The notes under the pieces were generated by a model that searched no databases, was not told the origin of the DNA, and saw nothing but the letters and a program-made list of their open reading frames with translations. From contig NZ_FXTL01000012.1 of assembly GCF_900182665.1 (NCBI RefSeq), forward strand, positions 1 to 64,000: a stretch of 64,000 nt of DNA. Direction: 5' to 3'. The position numbers and the translations under genes are program-made. Positions 23,541 through 32,482 of this stretch are shown in pieces; within the stretch, counting starts at the first letter, position 1, and each line of letters begins with the position of its first letter. The stretch comes from Propioniciclava tarda (GTDB lineage: Bacteria; Actinomycetota; Actinomycetes; Propionibacteriales; Propionibacteriaceae).

Positions 23541-24484
23541 GACGCCTCCAGGCCGACCACGCCGCGCAAGTGCCGGGCCACGGCAGCCCTCAGCGCCGCG
23601 GGCTCCAGCACCAAGACGTCGGCGCCGTGGGCCGCCAGCTCGCCCACCGGATCGCGCTCTTCTGAATAGGGCAGGCGGAACAGGCTCCGACCGGCCGGGG
23701 CGACGCCGTCGATCGGCTCGGCACGCCGCCGCAGGTCCGGCGCCCTGCCGTCGGCGATCGCGACGACCGCCCACAGGTCGGCCGGACGCGCCTCCAGGGC
23801 GGCAAAGGCGGCCTCGAGGTCGATCTCAGGAACGGCGTACGCCTGTGCCTCTCCGACAACCGTGGCCTCGCCCTCGACGCGGGCCACCTTGTAGAGGCGG
23901 CGATCCGAACGCGTCGTATCGAAGGCCAGCAGGTACCAGGCCCCCCGCCGGTTTGCCAGGAACCACGGCTCAACGACCCGCTCCACGCCCTTGTAGGTGA
24001 ACCGGACGCGCGTACGGCTGTTGGTCGCCTGCCAGAGCAGCTCGAACGCTGCCTCGTGAGCGGCGAGGCTGGGGGCCAGGTGAGCCGCGCGGTCGGCGTC
24101 CGGCTCGACGCCGGCTGCCCGCAGCTTGGCGACCGCCCGGACCATATCGTCGGCCACGCGGGCCTGGTCCCAGACGGTGGACGCCAGCCCCAGGGCGACC
24201 GTCTCCCCCGCGCTGAACTCCAGCGGCGGCAGTTCAAAATCGGCCCGGCGGATGCGGTAGCCCACCTCGTCGGGGAAGAGCACCGAGTCGCTGCCGGTCT
24301 CGATTGGGACGCCCATCGCCCGCAGCTCTTCCTTATCGCGCTCGAACGTGCGCTCGAAGGCCGCGTCCGACAGCCCGTGGTAGCCCTCGACGGCCTCGCG
24401 GATGCTCTCGCGCGGCAGGAACCGACGCGCCATCAGCAGGCAGATCGTCAGGTTCATGATCCGCTCGGACTTCCTCGCCGACAC
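23537..24484 (-). CDS. pafB: WYL-domain transcription regulator PafB
   Basis: 315 residues with the same plan as PafC: ARKSERIMNLTICLLMARRFLPRESI opens the HTH, the WYL domain includes RRGAWYLLAFDTTRSDRRLYKVARV, and a WCX region ends the protein. GTG at 24484 is preceded by a G-rich AAGGGGG stretch. The paf name comes from linkage to pafA; the known role is in DNA-damage response, not in pupylation. Here pafA is 4.3 kb away, separated by gluQ, a channel pair and an FKBP gene. Confidence 0.9.
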   Translation of the reverse strand: MSARKSERIMNLTICLLMARRFLPRESIREAVEGYHGLSDAAFERTFERDKEELRAMGVPIETGSDSVLFPDEVGYRIRRADFELPPLEFSAGETVALGLASTVWDQARVADDMVRAVAKLRAAGVEPDADRAAHLAPSLAAHEAAFELLWQATNSRTRVRFTYKGVERVVEPWFLANRRGAWYLLAFDTTRSDRRLYKVARVEGEATVVGEAQAYAVPEIDLEAAFAALEARPADLWAVVAIADGRAPDLRRRAEPIDGVAPAGRSLFRLPYSEERDPVGELAAHGADVLVLEPAALRAAVARHLRGVVGLEAS

Positions 24485-24639
24485 CTCCGCCCCCTTCCCG
24501 CTCGACGTGCCAGCCTAACCGGGCCTGAGCAGCGGCACGGCGGCGACACTCCCCGGCCGGATGGGACGGTGACGTCGCCGGGCCGCGTCGAATCCATGGT
24601 CGTGACTGGGTCGCTGGGCCGGTCGGGAGACGTCACCGG

Positions 24640-24645
24640 TAGTTT
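24640..24645 (+). promoter_or_regulatory. -10 box of gluQ (leaderless mRNA)
   Basis: TAGTTT lies 6 nt before the gluQ ATG, without a Shine-Dalgarno sequence. Confidence 0.5.
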
Positions 24646-24651
24646 CGTCCC

Positions 24652-25548
24652 ATGCAGCTCTCACCGGCCGGCCGCTTCGCGCCCAGCCCCACCTCCGACC
24701 TGCACCTGGGCAACCTGCGAACCGCCCTGGTGGCCTGGCTGATGGCCCGATCCACTGGACGCCGCTTCCTGGTCCGCATCGAGGACCTGGACGCCGACCG
24801 CGTCGCCGCCGCGTCCGGGGTGGCCGACCGGCAGCTGCGCGACCTGGCCGCTCTGGGCCTCGACTGGGACGGCGAGGTGGTCCGGCAGTCGGACCGGATC
24901 GACCTGTACGCGGACGCCCTGGCCCACCTGCCCACCTACGAGTGCTTCTGCACCCGCCGCGAGATCGCCGAGTCGGCATCCGCCCCGCACGACGACGGCT
25001 ATCGCCCCTACGGCGGCACCTGCCGGGGGCTGTCTGACGCCGAGGCGGCGGACCGGCGCCGGGGGCGTCCGCCCGCTTTACGGATCGGAGCGGCCGGGGC
25101 GTCCAGCACGGTCACCGACCTGTGGAACGGACCCGTGACCGGCCTGGTGGATGACTTCGTGGTCCGCCGCAACGACGGCGCGTACGCCTACAACCTGGCC
25201 GTCGTCGTCGACGACCTCGCCCAGGGCGTCGATCAGGTCGTCCGCGGCGACGACCTGCTGTCGAGCTCGCCGCGGCAGGCGTGGCTGATCGGACGCCTCG
25301 GCGGCGGGGCGCCCCAGTACGCCCACGTGCCGCTCGTGCTGAACCAGACGGGACGCCGCCTCGCCAAGCGCGACGGGGCCGTCACGCTCGCCGACCTCGC
25401 GGACGCGGGGATCGGCGCCGACGGCGTCCGGTCGCTGCTCGGCCACTCGCTCGGCCTCAACCAGCCCGCGGAACCGATCTCGGCTGACGAGTTGCTGGCG
25501 CGCTGGGATCCGGCGCGCCTGCCCCGGGAGCCGTGGCTCTACGGTTGA
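24652..25548 (+). CDS. gluQ: Glutamyl-Q tRNA(Asp) synthetase
   Basis: 298 residues, resembling the catalytic half of glutamyl-tRNA synthetase without the anticodon-binding domain. The HIGH-type motif is in SPTSDLHLGNLRTALVAW; the KMSKS equivalent is AKRDGAVTL. A zinc site is indicated by CFCTRRE and the later Y..YGGTC. GluQ-RS attaches glutamate to queuosine at position 34 of tRNA(Asp), so it implies queuosine is made or salvaged. It is the only plus-strand gene in this stretch. Its stop abuts the stop of the convergent channel gene. Confidence 0.93.
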   Translation: MQLSPAGRFAPSPTSDLHLGNLRTALVAWLMARSTGRRFLVRIEDLDADRVAAASGVADRQLRDLAALGLDWDGEVVRQSDRIDLYADALAHLPTYECFCTRREIAESASAPHDDGYRPYGGTCRGLSDAEAADRRRGRPPALRIGAAGASSTVTDLWNGPVTGLVDDFVVRRNDGAYAYNLAVVVDDLAQGVDQVVRGDDLLSSSPRQAWLIGRLGGGAPQYAHVPLVLNQTGRRLAKRDGAVTLADLADAGIGADGVRSLLGHSLGLNQPAEPISADELLARWDPARLPREPWLYG

Positions 25549-27276
25549 TCAGACGTTCTGGACGCGGGGGCTGAGGCGCCGAAACAGCCAGGTCGAGGGC
25601 ACGATGCGTCCGGTGGCGACGTACTCCACCGCGGACGGGTGGAACAGGGTCTGCTCCAGGGAGGCCATAGCGCCGTCGTGTCCGGCCATCACGATTTCGT
25701 CGCCCACCTGCAGCACGGTGTCGTCACTGGGCACGAACTGGTCCCGGGCCCCCCGGGTCAGGATCAAGGGCACGAGGCTCAGGGGCTGATCGCGATCGGC
25801 GGGGTCGCGGAGCAGATCGGCCAAGGTGAGCGTCTCGTGCGCGAGCCAGTGGACGACGCCGGGCGCGTCAGTCGCGTTGAGGACGAACCGGCGGCTCGCC
25901 GGCGACCCCTCACCCTGGCGCTCGACCAGCCGGTCCAGGAGCTCCTCGGACCACTGCTCGTCCTGGCCGAAGGCGTGCTGGAAGAAGGCCCAGAAGTCGG
26001 GCGTCACGACGCGGGCCAACGCCTCTTGGGCGGTCAGCTTGGACGGGATGAAGACCGTGTCAGGCGCGAACGCCGTGAGCAAGGGCGCCAGCGACTCCGA
26101 GCTGGCCCGGATCGTGATGTAGACGTCCGGATTGTCCAGTCGCGCGTGCGCCGCCAAGGCCAGGTTGCGGTTCTCGTCCCGGCCCCCGGCGATGAATCCG
26201 ACGACATCGGTCATGGGTGGCAGGTCGCGTCCGACGTCGACGACATCGACGTTCTCGGCGATGCCGCGGAGGTCAGCGGCCAGCTCGGTGCCGAAGTGAT
26301 CGTCGCTCGCCACCACCCAGCGGCCCGCCGGGACCGAGCGGAGCGGCTTGCCCAGCGGCTCGTCGTAGGGGGCGAGCAGCCACGTCACGAGCCGATACGT
26401 GGTGGGGCGACTGAGCCGCAACTGCAGGTAGTCGCCGAATCGGTCGTAGGGGTTGATGACGGCATCGCACTTGAAGTCGTGCATGGTGGCGGCGATCGCC
26501 CGGTCGTTGGCCCGGGCGTAGACCGGCACCTCAGGCCGCAGCAGCTGCACCGCCATCACCACGGCCATGTTGACCGCGTCGTCGTGCGTCAACGCCAAGA
26601 CGCCCTCGCAGTAGGGATGGGTCAGCCCCGCAAGGGCGAGCGTCGTGGGTTCGCGGACGTCCCCGTCCACGGCCGGCACGTCGACGCTGAGCCTGCCGCT
26701 GGCCAGCTGATCGAGCGCCCGCTCGTCGGTGTCAATGACGACGAGGCGACGGCCTTGGGCGGCGTCCAAGGTCTCCGCGACGCGGCGTCCCATCTGGCCG
26801 TAGCCGGCGATGATCAGGAACGGCTCACGCAGGAGGCGTACCTGACGCCCGAAGCGCTGAAGCCGGATCGCGCGCTGGAAGGCGCGGTCGGAGAACAGGC
26901 TCAGCATCGAGCCCAGCGCGAAGGCCCAGCAGATGACCGAGTTGTAGATGCCGAACGTGACCCACATGCGTTGGGCGACGGTGAAGTTGTACGGGGTCTC
27001 GCCGAAGCCGATCGTGGTCGCCGCGTAGCTCCAGAAGTAGAACGCGTCGAAGATCGTCATGTAGTAGGTGTTGCCGTCGTTGTCCGCCCCCGGCATCAAC
27101 GTCATCCCGACGACGTCGAGGGAGAACATTGCGATGACCAGGATCAACGGTCCGCGGACGCGCCGCATCAGGATGAAGAGTGCGTCCGCGGGCGCCGACG
27201 CGGCCGGCAGCCGCACGTTGACGCGGCGCAGGACCGTCCGGGGCGACCTCGGACGCGCCGGAGCCGGCTGCCCCAC
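25549..27276 (-). CDS. Potassium channel with TrkA-N/RCK-type regulatory domains
   Basis: 575 residues. Two membrane segments (about 43-61 and 103-127) flank a pore loop whose selectivity filter is TIGFGE (88-93), close to the potassium signature T-V/I-G-Y/F-G. A nucleotide-binding RCK domain begins at G158YGQMG163, followed by VVIDTDERALDQL. A second, divergent Rossmann-like region with FIAGGRDENRNLALAAHARLDNPDVYITIRA lies around 355-410, so two RCK units per chain are likely. A C-terminal TrkA-C-like domain ends the protein. GTG at 27276 is 3 nt after the stop of the small membrane gene, so the two are one operon. Confidence 0.9.
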   Translation of the reverse strand: MGQPAPARPRSPRTVLRRVNVRLPAASAPADALFILMRRVRGPLILVIAMFSLDVVGMTLMPGADNDGNTYYMTIFDAFYFWSYAATTIGFGETPYNFTVAQRMWVTFGIYNSVICWAFALGSMLSLFSDRAFQRAIRLQRFGRQVRLLREPFLIIAGYGQMGRRVAETLDAAQGRRLVVIDTDERALDQLASGRLSVDVPAVDGDVREPTTLALAGLTHPYCEGVLALTHDDAVNMAVVMAVQLLRPEVPVYARANDRAIAATMHDFKCDAVINPYDRFGDYLQLRLSRPTTYRLVTWLLAPYDEPLGKPLRSVPAGRWVVASDDHFGTELAADLRGIAENVDVVDVGRDLPPMTDVVGFIAGGRDENRNLALAAHARLDNPDVYITIRASSESLAPLLTAFAPDTVFIPSKLTAQEALARVVTPDFWAFFQHAFGQDEQWSEELLDRLVERQGEGSPASRRFVLNATDAPGVVHWLAHETLTLADLLRDPADRDQPLSLVPLILTRGARDQFVPSDDTVLQVGDEIVMAGHDGAMASLEQTLFHPSAVEYVATGRIVPSTWLFRRLSPRVQNV

Positions 27277-27279
27277 CGC

Positions 27280-27678
27280 TCAGACCCGACGCCGGAAGTT
27301 GGCCGTCTCGATCACCATGAGCACGACCGACACGATGTTCGCCAGCAGCGCTCCGAGGGCCAGCGACACCACGCTGCTCATGGCGTGCGGGGAGACGTCC
27401 ATCGAGGCGATGCCCTTCGCCTGCGTCTCCCACACCCACTGGACGCCCGCGACGAGCAACTGAATGGACGCCACCAGGCTGGACGCGAGATGCATGGCAC
27501 CCATCTGCGTCCGATCACCCAGCTTCAGGACGACGACGACGATGTTGACGACGATCGCTGCATACAACTCAAGCTCGTTGTGATGCGCCGGATTGCCGAT
27601 CTCGCCCGTGACATAGCCGAAGTTGAGCGTGGCCGCCAGGAGCACGAAGAAGCCGAAGACAACCTTTTCGAAGTTCAT
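27280..27678 (-). CDS. Small membrane protein paired with the potassium channel (DUF6394-like)
   Basis: 132 residues with four predicted membrane segments (about 3-22, 38-55, 60-82, 102-125). The sequence contains NPAHHNELELYAAIVVNIVVVVLKLGDRTQMGA, a conserved-looking loop and helix. I recall this pattern from the DUF6394 family, which I cannot confirm here. It ends 3 nt before the channel gene on the same strand and has its own GGGAG site. A role as channel accessory or regulator is inference from position only. Confidence 0.75.
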   Translation of the reverse strand: MNFEKVVFGFFVLLAATLNFGYVTGEIGNPAHHNELELYAAIVVNIVVVVLKLGDRTQMGAMHLASSLVASIQLLVAGVQWVWETQAKGIASMDVSPHAMSSVVSLALGALLANIVSVVLMVIETANFRRRV

Positions 27679-27710
27679 GGGCGCTCCCTCGGTTCGATGG
27701 TCCGACGAGG

Positions 27711-28724
27711 TTACTGGTTGGGCTGGGCGAACATCAGATCAACGACGAACACGACCGTGTCGCCGGCCTCCACCGCGGGCGTGGGGTTGCCGGACGGGAA
27801 GCCGCTGACCGGCGGGCAGACGAGCATGATGCGCGAGCCCAGGGGCTGGTTGACCAGCCCCTCCTTCCAGCAAGGCAAGGCGTCGGACAGGTTCCCCGAG
27901 TCGGGATCGGCGAAACTGTCCGTGAGCAGCTTGCCCGTCTTCCACGAGTACATGCGGTAGTGGACGGCGATCGAGTCGGTCGCCGCGACCTTGCGCGTCC
28001 CGCTGCCCGCGATGAGCGGCTCGATGACGGTGGCCGTCGGAGCAGCCGTCGCGGAGTTGATGGTCACGCTCGGCACGCCATTGGCGTCCACGGCGACCGT
28101 CGGCAGCCCGGCCTTCGGCGCGACGGGGGTGCCGTAGGGCTTGGCGTAGTCGATGTCGAGGATGTCGACCACGAACACCAGGGAGTCGCCGATCAGGATG
28201 CTGCCATCACCGCTGCCACCGCTGCCGTCGTAGCCGTCCTTGCCGGGCATCACGACGAGCACGCGGTCGCCCACGTGCTTGCCGACCAGCCCGGTCTTGA
28301 AGCCGGCGACGACGCCGCTCAGCGGGAACTGAGCGCTCTGCCCGCGGGTGAAGGAACTGTCGAAAGTCTTGCCGGTGTAGGCGTTCACGCCCTGGTAGTT
28401 CACGTCGACGTAGTTCGTCTCGGCCACGACCGGACCCGTGCCGGCCTTCAGCACCTTCGACTTGGTCGCGTCGATCGCAAAGGGTGCGGTGAACGAAATC
28501 GCGGGCGCCTTGCCGAACTCGCCGTCGACCGTGATCCCGTCGATCGAGGTCAACGGCGCGATGGACGGATGCGCGGTGGGCTCCGGCGTCGGGGTCGTGT
28601 TGGCGGACGCCGCGGCGCTCGCGCTCGCCGCCGGACTCACCGTCGCCGACGGTCCGCCGCAGGCGGTCAGGGCAAGGGCAAGGATGGTGGTCGACGCAGC
28701 AGTGACCCAGACAGATGTACGCAC
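27711..28724 (-). CDS. FKBP-type peptidyl-prolyl isomerase lipoprotein
   Basis: 337 residues. A lipoprotein signal ends at LALTAC (C22). A Ser/Ala/Pro/Thr linker is followed by one FKBP-like domain at about 100-192 (NYVDVNYQGVNAYTGKTFDSSF to DSLVFVVDILDID) and a second at about 240-333 (DSIAVHYRMYSWKTGK to DTVVFVVDLMF). It should fold exported proteins at the outer membrane face. FKBP genes next to pafA are also found in streptomycetes. GTG at 28724 follows TAGGCT by 6 nt, so an internal, leaderless promoter is possible although pafA ends only 19 nt upstream. Confidence 0.9.
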   Translation of the reverse strand: MRTSVWVTAASTTILALALTACGGPSATVSPAASASAAASANTTPTPEPTAHPSIAPLTSIDGITVDGEFGKAPAISFTAPFAIDATKSKVLKAGTGPVVAETNYVDVNYQGVNAYTGKTFDSSFTRGQSAQFPLSGVVAGFKTGLVGKHVGDRVLVVMPGKDGYDGSGGSGDGSILIGDSLVFVVDILDIDYAKPYGTPVAPKAGLPTVAVDANGVPSVTINSATAAPTATVIEPLIAGSGTRKVAATDSIAVHYRMYSWKTGKLLTDSFADPDSGNLSDALPCWKEGLVNQPLGSRIMLVCPPVSGFPSGNPTPAVEAGDTVVFVVDLMFAQPNQ

Positions 28725-28730
28725 CCCGGC

Positions 28731-28736
28731 AGCCTA
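28731..28736 (-). promoter_or_regulatory. Possible -10 box of the FKBP gene
   Basis: TAGGCT on the minus strand, 6 nt (GCCGGG) before the GTG. It lies between pafA and the FKBP gene and would give a leaderless mRNA. Confidence 0.45.
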
Positions 28737-28743
28737 GCCGTCC

Positions 28744-30069
28744 TCACTGTGGGGGCCGGAATCCACCGACGGTGCGCCGCCGAGGCTCGGCGCGCATCCG
28801 CTCGACCAGGGCGTCGACCTCGGCGTCCGACTCGACGAACGGGTCGTCCAGGCGCAGGGACGCGGGCAGGTCATGTACCACGAAGGACGCCCAGTCGACC
28901 GTGTTCTCGCGGCCGTGTTGCTTGGCCGCGGCGATGAGGCATCCGCGCAGGCGCGCCCTGCCGGGACCCGGGGCGACCTCGCGGGCGGCGGCCACCGCCA
29001 CCGGGTCGGTCAGCCGGGCTAGCTCGCCGCGGGCCTCCAGGAGCCGGGCGAGCCCGAGCGGACGCCCCTGCGGGTCAGTGCCGAGGGCGTGCCAGCGCAG
29101 GTCCAGGGCGTCGAGCCGCGGATCGGCGTCCGACAAGGAATGGCGCTCGCGGTGGGCCTCGATGAGTCGCCGCTTGTGCGCCCATTCGGGCACCACGGAC
29201 GCGTCCCGCCAGGCGGCGGAGGCGTCCTCGAGGCCCTCGGCGATCTCGCCGCTCAGCTCGGCGTAGCGCGCCTGGATCTCAGACGCCTCGCGCGGGTCGC
29301 GTCCCCAGCGACGCAGGGCCAAGACCGGGTCGTCGATGCTGACGGGCGCTGGGCGTCCGGACTCGGCCAGGCGCAGGACCAGCTCGGTGCTCGCGTACTT
29401 CAGCCAGGCGGACGATTCATCCAGGCTGGAGTCCCCCGAGATGACGTGCAGGCGGCGGTACCGCGACGGGTCGGCGTGCGGCTCGTCGCGCGTGTTGATG
29501 AGCGGTCGGCTGCGCGTGGTCTGGTTCGACACGACGTCGGCCAGCGCGTCGCAGCGCTGGCTCACGGTGAACCGTCCGCGGTGCCAGCGTCCGGCTCCGG
29601 CGATCGCCTGCCGGCTGACCAGGAACGGCACCAGCCAGGCGGTCAGCGCGTCCGGGTCGGTGGCCCGATCGACCAGGTAGTTCTCGTGCGAGCCGTAGGT
29701 GTTGCCGTACGAGTCCACGTTGTTCTTGAAGAGGCGGAACTCGGTGTCGCGTCCGGCCTGGGCCTCGAGGTCAGTGGCCTGGGCGGCCAGCGCGACCATC
29801 AACTCGTCCCCGGCCCGCTCGGCCACCACCAGGTCGTCGATCGACGTGCACTCGGGCGTGGCGTACTCGGGGTGATTGCCCACATCGAGGTAGAGCCGAC
29901 CGCCGTTGCTCAGGAAGGCTCCCGTGGTCGCGCACGCGTTGACCATCGGCGCGAACAGCGCCCTCGCGGCCTCGTCGGACGTCAGGCGCTTCCAGTCGGA
30001 CGCCCCCGGCGGACGCGTCCGGGCGCTCAGCCCGTACTCGGTCTCGAGCCCGTAGACGCGCCTGCCCAT
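28744..30069 (-). CDS. pafA: Pup--protein ligase
   Basis: 441 residues. It attaches the ubiquitin-like protein Pup to lysines of target proteins using ATP. The N-terminus GLETEYG, the catalytic-aspartate motif RLYLDVGNHPEYATPEC (D62, matching D64 of M. tuberculosis PafA), FKNNVDSYGNTYGSHENYL and RSRPLINTRDEPHAD are all present. These choose PafA over the paralogue Dop, which begins with a GTEVEYG-type motif. No pup, dop, mpa or prcBA is in the window; rluB lies directly upstream instead. Starts 8 nt after rluB, probably the same operon. Confidence 0.94.
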   Translation of the reverse strand: MGRRVYGLETEYGLSARTRPPGASDWKRLTSDEAARALFAPMVNACATTGAFLSNGGRLYLDVGNHPEYATPECTSIDDLVVAERAGDELMVALAAQATDLEAQAGRDTEFRLFKNNVDSYGNTYGSHENYLVDRATDPDALTAWLVPFLVSRQAIAGAGRWHRGRFTVSQRCDALADVVSNQTTRSRPLINTRDEPHADPSRYRRLHVISGDSSLDESSAWLKYASTELVLRLAESGRPAPVSIDDPVLALRRWGRDPREASEIQARYAELSGEIAEGLEDASAAWRDASVVPEWAHKRRLIEAHRERHSLSDADPRLDALDLRWHALGTDPQGRPLGLARLLEARGELARLTDPVAVAAAREVAPGPGRARLRGCLIAAAKQHGRENTVDWASFVVHDLPASLRLDDPFVESDAEVDALVERMRAEPRRRTVGGFRPPQ

Positions 30070-30077
30070 GGCGGGGG

Positions 30078-30827
30078 CTAGAGCTTGACGGCGTCCAGCA
30101 AGGCGCCGAGCTCGTCGCTGGTGAGCTCGCGCATCTCACCCACCTTGAGCTGGCCCATCTTCACCGGACCGATCTGGACGCGCGTCAGCGCCCGCACCGG
30201 ATGCCCCACCGCCTCGAAGATGCGGCGCACGATGTGGTTGCGGCCCGAGTGCAGGACGATCGTCACCATCGTTTTGTTGCCGGACGTGGCCCCCACCTTG
30301 ACCCGGTCGGCCTTGATGGGGCCGTCGTCGAGCATGATGCCCTTCTTCAGCCGGTCCGCCAGCTTCTTGTCGACCACCCCGGACACCTCGGCAACGTAGG
30401 TCTTCTGCAGCTCGTAGCTGGGGTGCGTCACCCGGTTGATGAAGTCGCCATCGTTGGAGAGGAAGAGCATGCCCTCGGTGTCGGTGTCGAGGCGTCCGAC
30501 GTGACGCAGGGCCAGTTTCCGCAGGTTCGGGACGGTCGTGTAGTGCGCGATGGACGCGCGGTCCTGGTCGTCGTCCATCGTCGAGACGACGCCGCGCGGC
30601 TTGTTGAACACGTAGTAGGCGTGGCGGCGCGGCGGCGGGATCCGCTTGCCGTCGACGCGGATGGCGTCCCGGTCGGGGTCGACGCGGCGGCCCTGCTCCA
30701 TAACGACCTCGCCGTTCACCTCGACGCGTCCCTCGTCGATCATGATCTCGGCGTTGCGACGGGAGGTCACGCCGGCCTGGGCCAGCACCTTCTGCAGCCG
30801 GATGCCCTCGGCGTCCGCGCTCGTCAT
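30078..30827 (-). CDS. rluB: 23S rRNA pseudouridine synthase, RluB type
   Basis: 249 residues. An N-terminal S4 RNA-binding domain (RLQKVLAQAGVTSRRNAEIMIDEGRV) precedes the RsuA/RluB catalytic domain with D114 in GRLDTDTEGML. Family members modify U2605 of 23S rRNA, E. coli numbering. ATG overlaps the scpB stop as ATGA. The order parA-scpA-scpB-rluB is shared with mycobacteria. Confidence 0.93.
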   Translation of the reverse strand: MTSADAEGIRLQKVLAQAGVTSRRNAEIMIDEGRVEVNGEVVMEQGRRVDPDRDAIRVDGKRIPPPRRHAYYVFNKPRGVVSTMDDDQDRASIAHYTTVPNLRKLALRHVGRLDTDTEGMLFLSNDGDFINRVTHPSYELQKTYVAEVSGVVDKKLADRLKKGIMLDDGPIKADRVKVGATSGNKTMVTIVLHSGRNHIVRRIFEAVGHPVRALTRVQIGPVKMGQLKVGEMRELTSDELGALLDAVKL

Positions 30828-31639
30828 GCCGGATCCGACAGGCGGTCGAGCTCGGCGGCGTCCGGGATGGCGACGTCGCGGCGGGCGTCGTCCTCAGCGT
30901 GGGCCTGGGACTCGGCGACCTGCTCGTCGGCCCACTCGTCGGCGACCTCGGGCGGTGGAGCGGAGTTCGGCGAGGAGGGCGAGGATGTCATGGTCGCATC
31001 CTCGCCCAGATCGGCCAGGCTCGCCAAACCACTGAGCTCGGCCTCCAGCGCGGACGCCTCCGGCAGGTGCGGCGCGATCGGCGGGAGCTGGTCGAGGCTG
31101 GTGAGCCCCATCTTTTCCAGGAACGTCGCCGTGGTGGAGAAGAGCATCGCCCCGGTCTCGGGGTCGCGAGCGGTCTCTTCGATCAGCTCGCGGGTGACCA
31201 AGGTGCGCACGACGCCATCCACGTTCACCCCGCGGACGGCGCTCACCCGGGACCGCGAGATCGGCTGCAGGTAGGCGATCACCGCGAGGGTCTCGAGGGC
31301 GGCCTGGCTGAGGCGTCCGTGTTGGCCCTCCAGCAGCCAGCGCGCGATGACGTCGTGATGCTCGGGGCGGGTGTAGTAGCGCCAGCCGGTGCCCACCTCC
31401 CGCAGCTCGAACCCGCGTCCGGAGGTGTCATAGAACGCGCGAAGCTCGTCCAGCGCCTGCCAGACGACCGGCTTGGGCACGTCCAACGCCTGAGCCAGCT
31501 CGGCCGTCGGCATGGGCTCGGTCGCCATGAACAGCAGCGCCTCCAGCGGGCCGGTGATCGTCGAAGGATCGATGTCGAAGCCGTCGGCCGGCTTCGCCGT
31601 CTCCTCGGACGCCGCCGCGGCGGCCTGGTCCTCGGTCAT
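30824..31639 (-). CDS. scpB: Segregation and condensation protein B
   Basis: 271 residues with two winged helices between about 25 and 190 (GPLEALLFMATEPMPTAELAQALDVP; LETLAVIAYLQPISRSRVSAVRGVNVDGVVRTL). ScpB joins the kleisin ScpA and SMC in chromosome compaction. An acidic, low-complexity C-terminal tail of about 70 residues is longer than usual. ATG overlaps the scpA stop (ATGA). Confidence 0.93.
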   Translation of the reverse strand: MTEDQAAAAASEETAKPADGFDIDPSTITGPLEALLFMATEPMPTAELAQALDVPKPVVWQALDELRAFYDTSGRGFELREVGTGWRYYTRPEHHDVIARWLLEGQHGRLSQAALETLAVIAYLQPISRSRVSAVRGVNVDGVVRTLVTRELIEETARDPETGAMLFSTTATFLEKMGLTSLDQLPPIAPHLPEASALEAELSGLASLADLGEDATMTSSPSSPNSAPPPEVADEWADEQVAESQAHAEDDARRDVAIPDAAELDRLSDPA

Positions 31640-32469
31640 GCTTCTCCTTCGCGATCGATGGGTGTCTGCGCCGGTGACGGCTCGCCGTCGAACTCGTCGG
31701 CGATGGCGATCTCGCCCTCACCCGTGCCGGTCCAGCGGATGGTGAGCTCGCCGAGCGCCGTGACCTGCTCGAACGCCACAGCGCGCTGGCGGGCCAGCTC
31801 CAGCAGGGCCAGGAAGCGCGCGACGACGACGTTGCGCTCCTCGGCGTCCGCCACGAGCGCGCGGAAGGTGGTCGTCCCGGACCTGCGCAGCCGCCGCACG
31901 ATGATCTCGGCCTGCTCGGCGACGCTGACCTTCGGCGCGTGCAGGTGGGTGAAGCTGATCTCGGGCGCCTCCTTGGGCGCCATCGCGCGGGCGGCGAGCC
32001 AGGCGAGCTGGTCCGGTTCGACGTTGAGCTCGACCTCGGGCAGCAGAGCGCGGAACTGGTCTTCGAGGCCGCCGGGGTGGGCGTGGCGGCGTCCCTGGTC
32101 CTCGAAGGTGGACGCGAACATCGCCGCCATGGTCTTGAAGGCCCGGTACTGCAGCAGCCGGGCGAACAACAGGTCGCGGGCCTCGAGGACCGCCAGCTCC
32201 TCGGGGTCGTCCACCTCGCCCTGGGGCAGCAGGCGGGCGGCCTTCAGATCGAGCAGCGTCGCGGCGACGACGATGAAGGACGTCGTCTGGTCGAGGTCCC
32301 ACGGCTCCTCGCCCGACTGGCCCATCCGGACGTGGGTGATGAATTCGTCGGTGACCACGCTGAGGGCGACCTCGGTGACGTCCAGCTTGTGCCGGGTGAT
32401 CAGCTGCAGGAGCAGATCGAAGGGTCCGGTGAAGTTCGTCAGGGTGACGTTGAACGTCGAGGTGGTCAC
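31636..32469 (-). CDS. scpA: Segregation and condensation protein A (kleisin)
   Basis: 277 residues. NFTGPFDLLLQLITRHKLDVTEVALSVVTDEF is the N-terminal SMC-neck-binding signature, and the C-terminal winged helix includes TTTFRALVADAEERNVVVARFLALLELARQ. Start GTG at 32469. It bridges the SMC dimer with ScpB. It follows the RHH-like gene after 13 nt. Confidence 0.94.
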   Translation of the reverse strand: MTTSTFNVTLTNFTGPFDLLLQLITRHKLDVTEVALSVVTDEFITHVRMGQSGEEPWDLDQTTSFIVVAATLLDLKAARLLPQGEVDDPEELAVLEARDLLFARLLQYRAFKTMAAMFASTFEDQGRRHAHPGGLEDQFRALLPEVELNVEPDQLAWLAARAMAPKEAPEISFTHLHAPKVSVAEQAEIIVRRLRRSGTTTFRALVADAEERNVVVARFLALLELARQRAVAFEQVTALGELTIRWTGTGEGEIAIADEFDGEPSPAQTPIDREGEA

Positions 32470-32482
32470 GGGCGTGGGTGCG

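Noticed and set aside
28744-30069. Dop (depupylase) instead of PafA
   Set aside because: N-terminal GLETEYG and the RLYLDVGNHPEYATPEC motif match PafA; the Dop-specific loop is missing.
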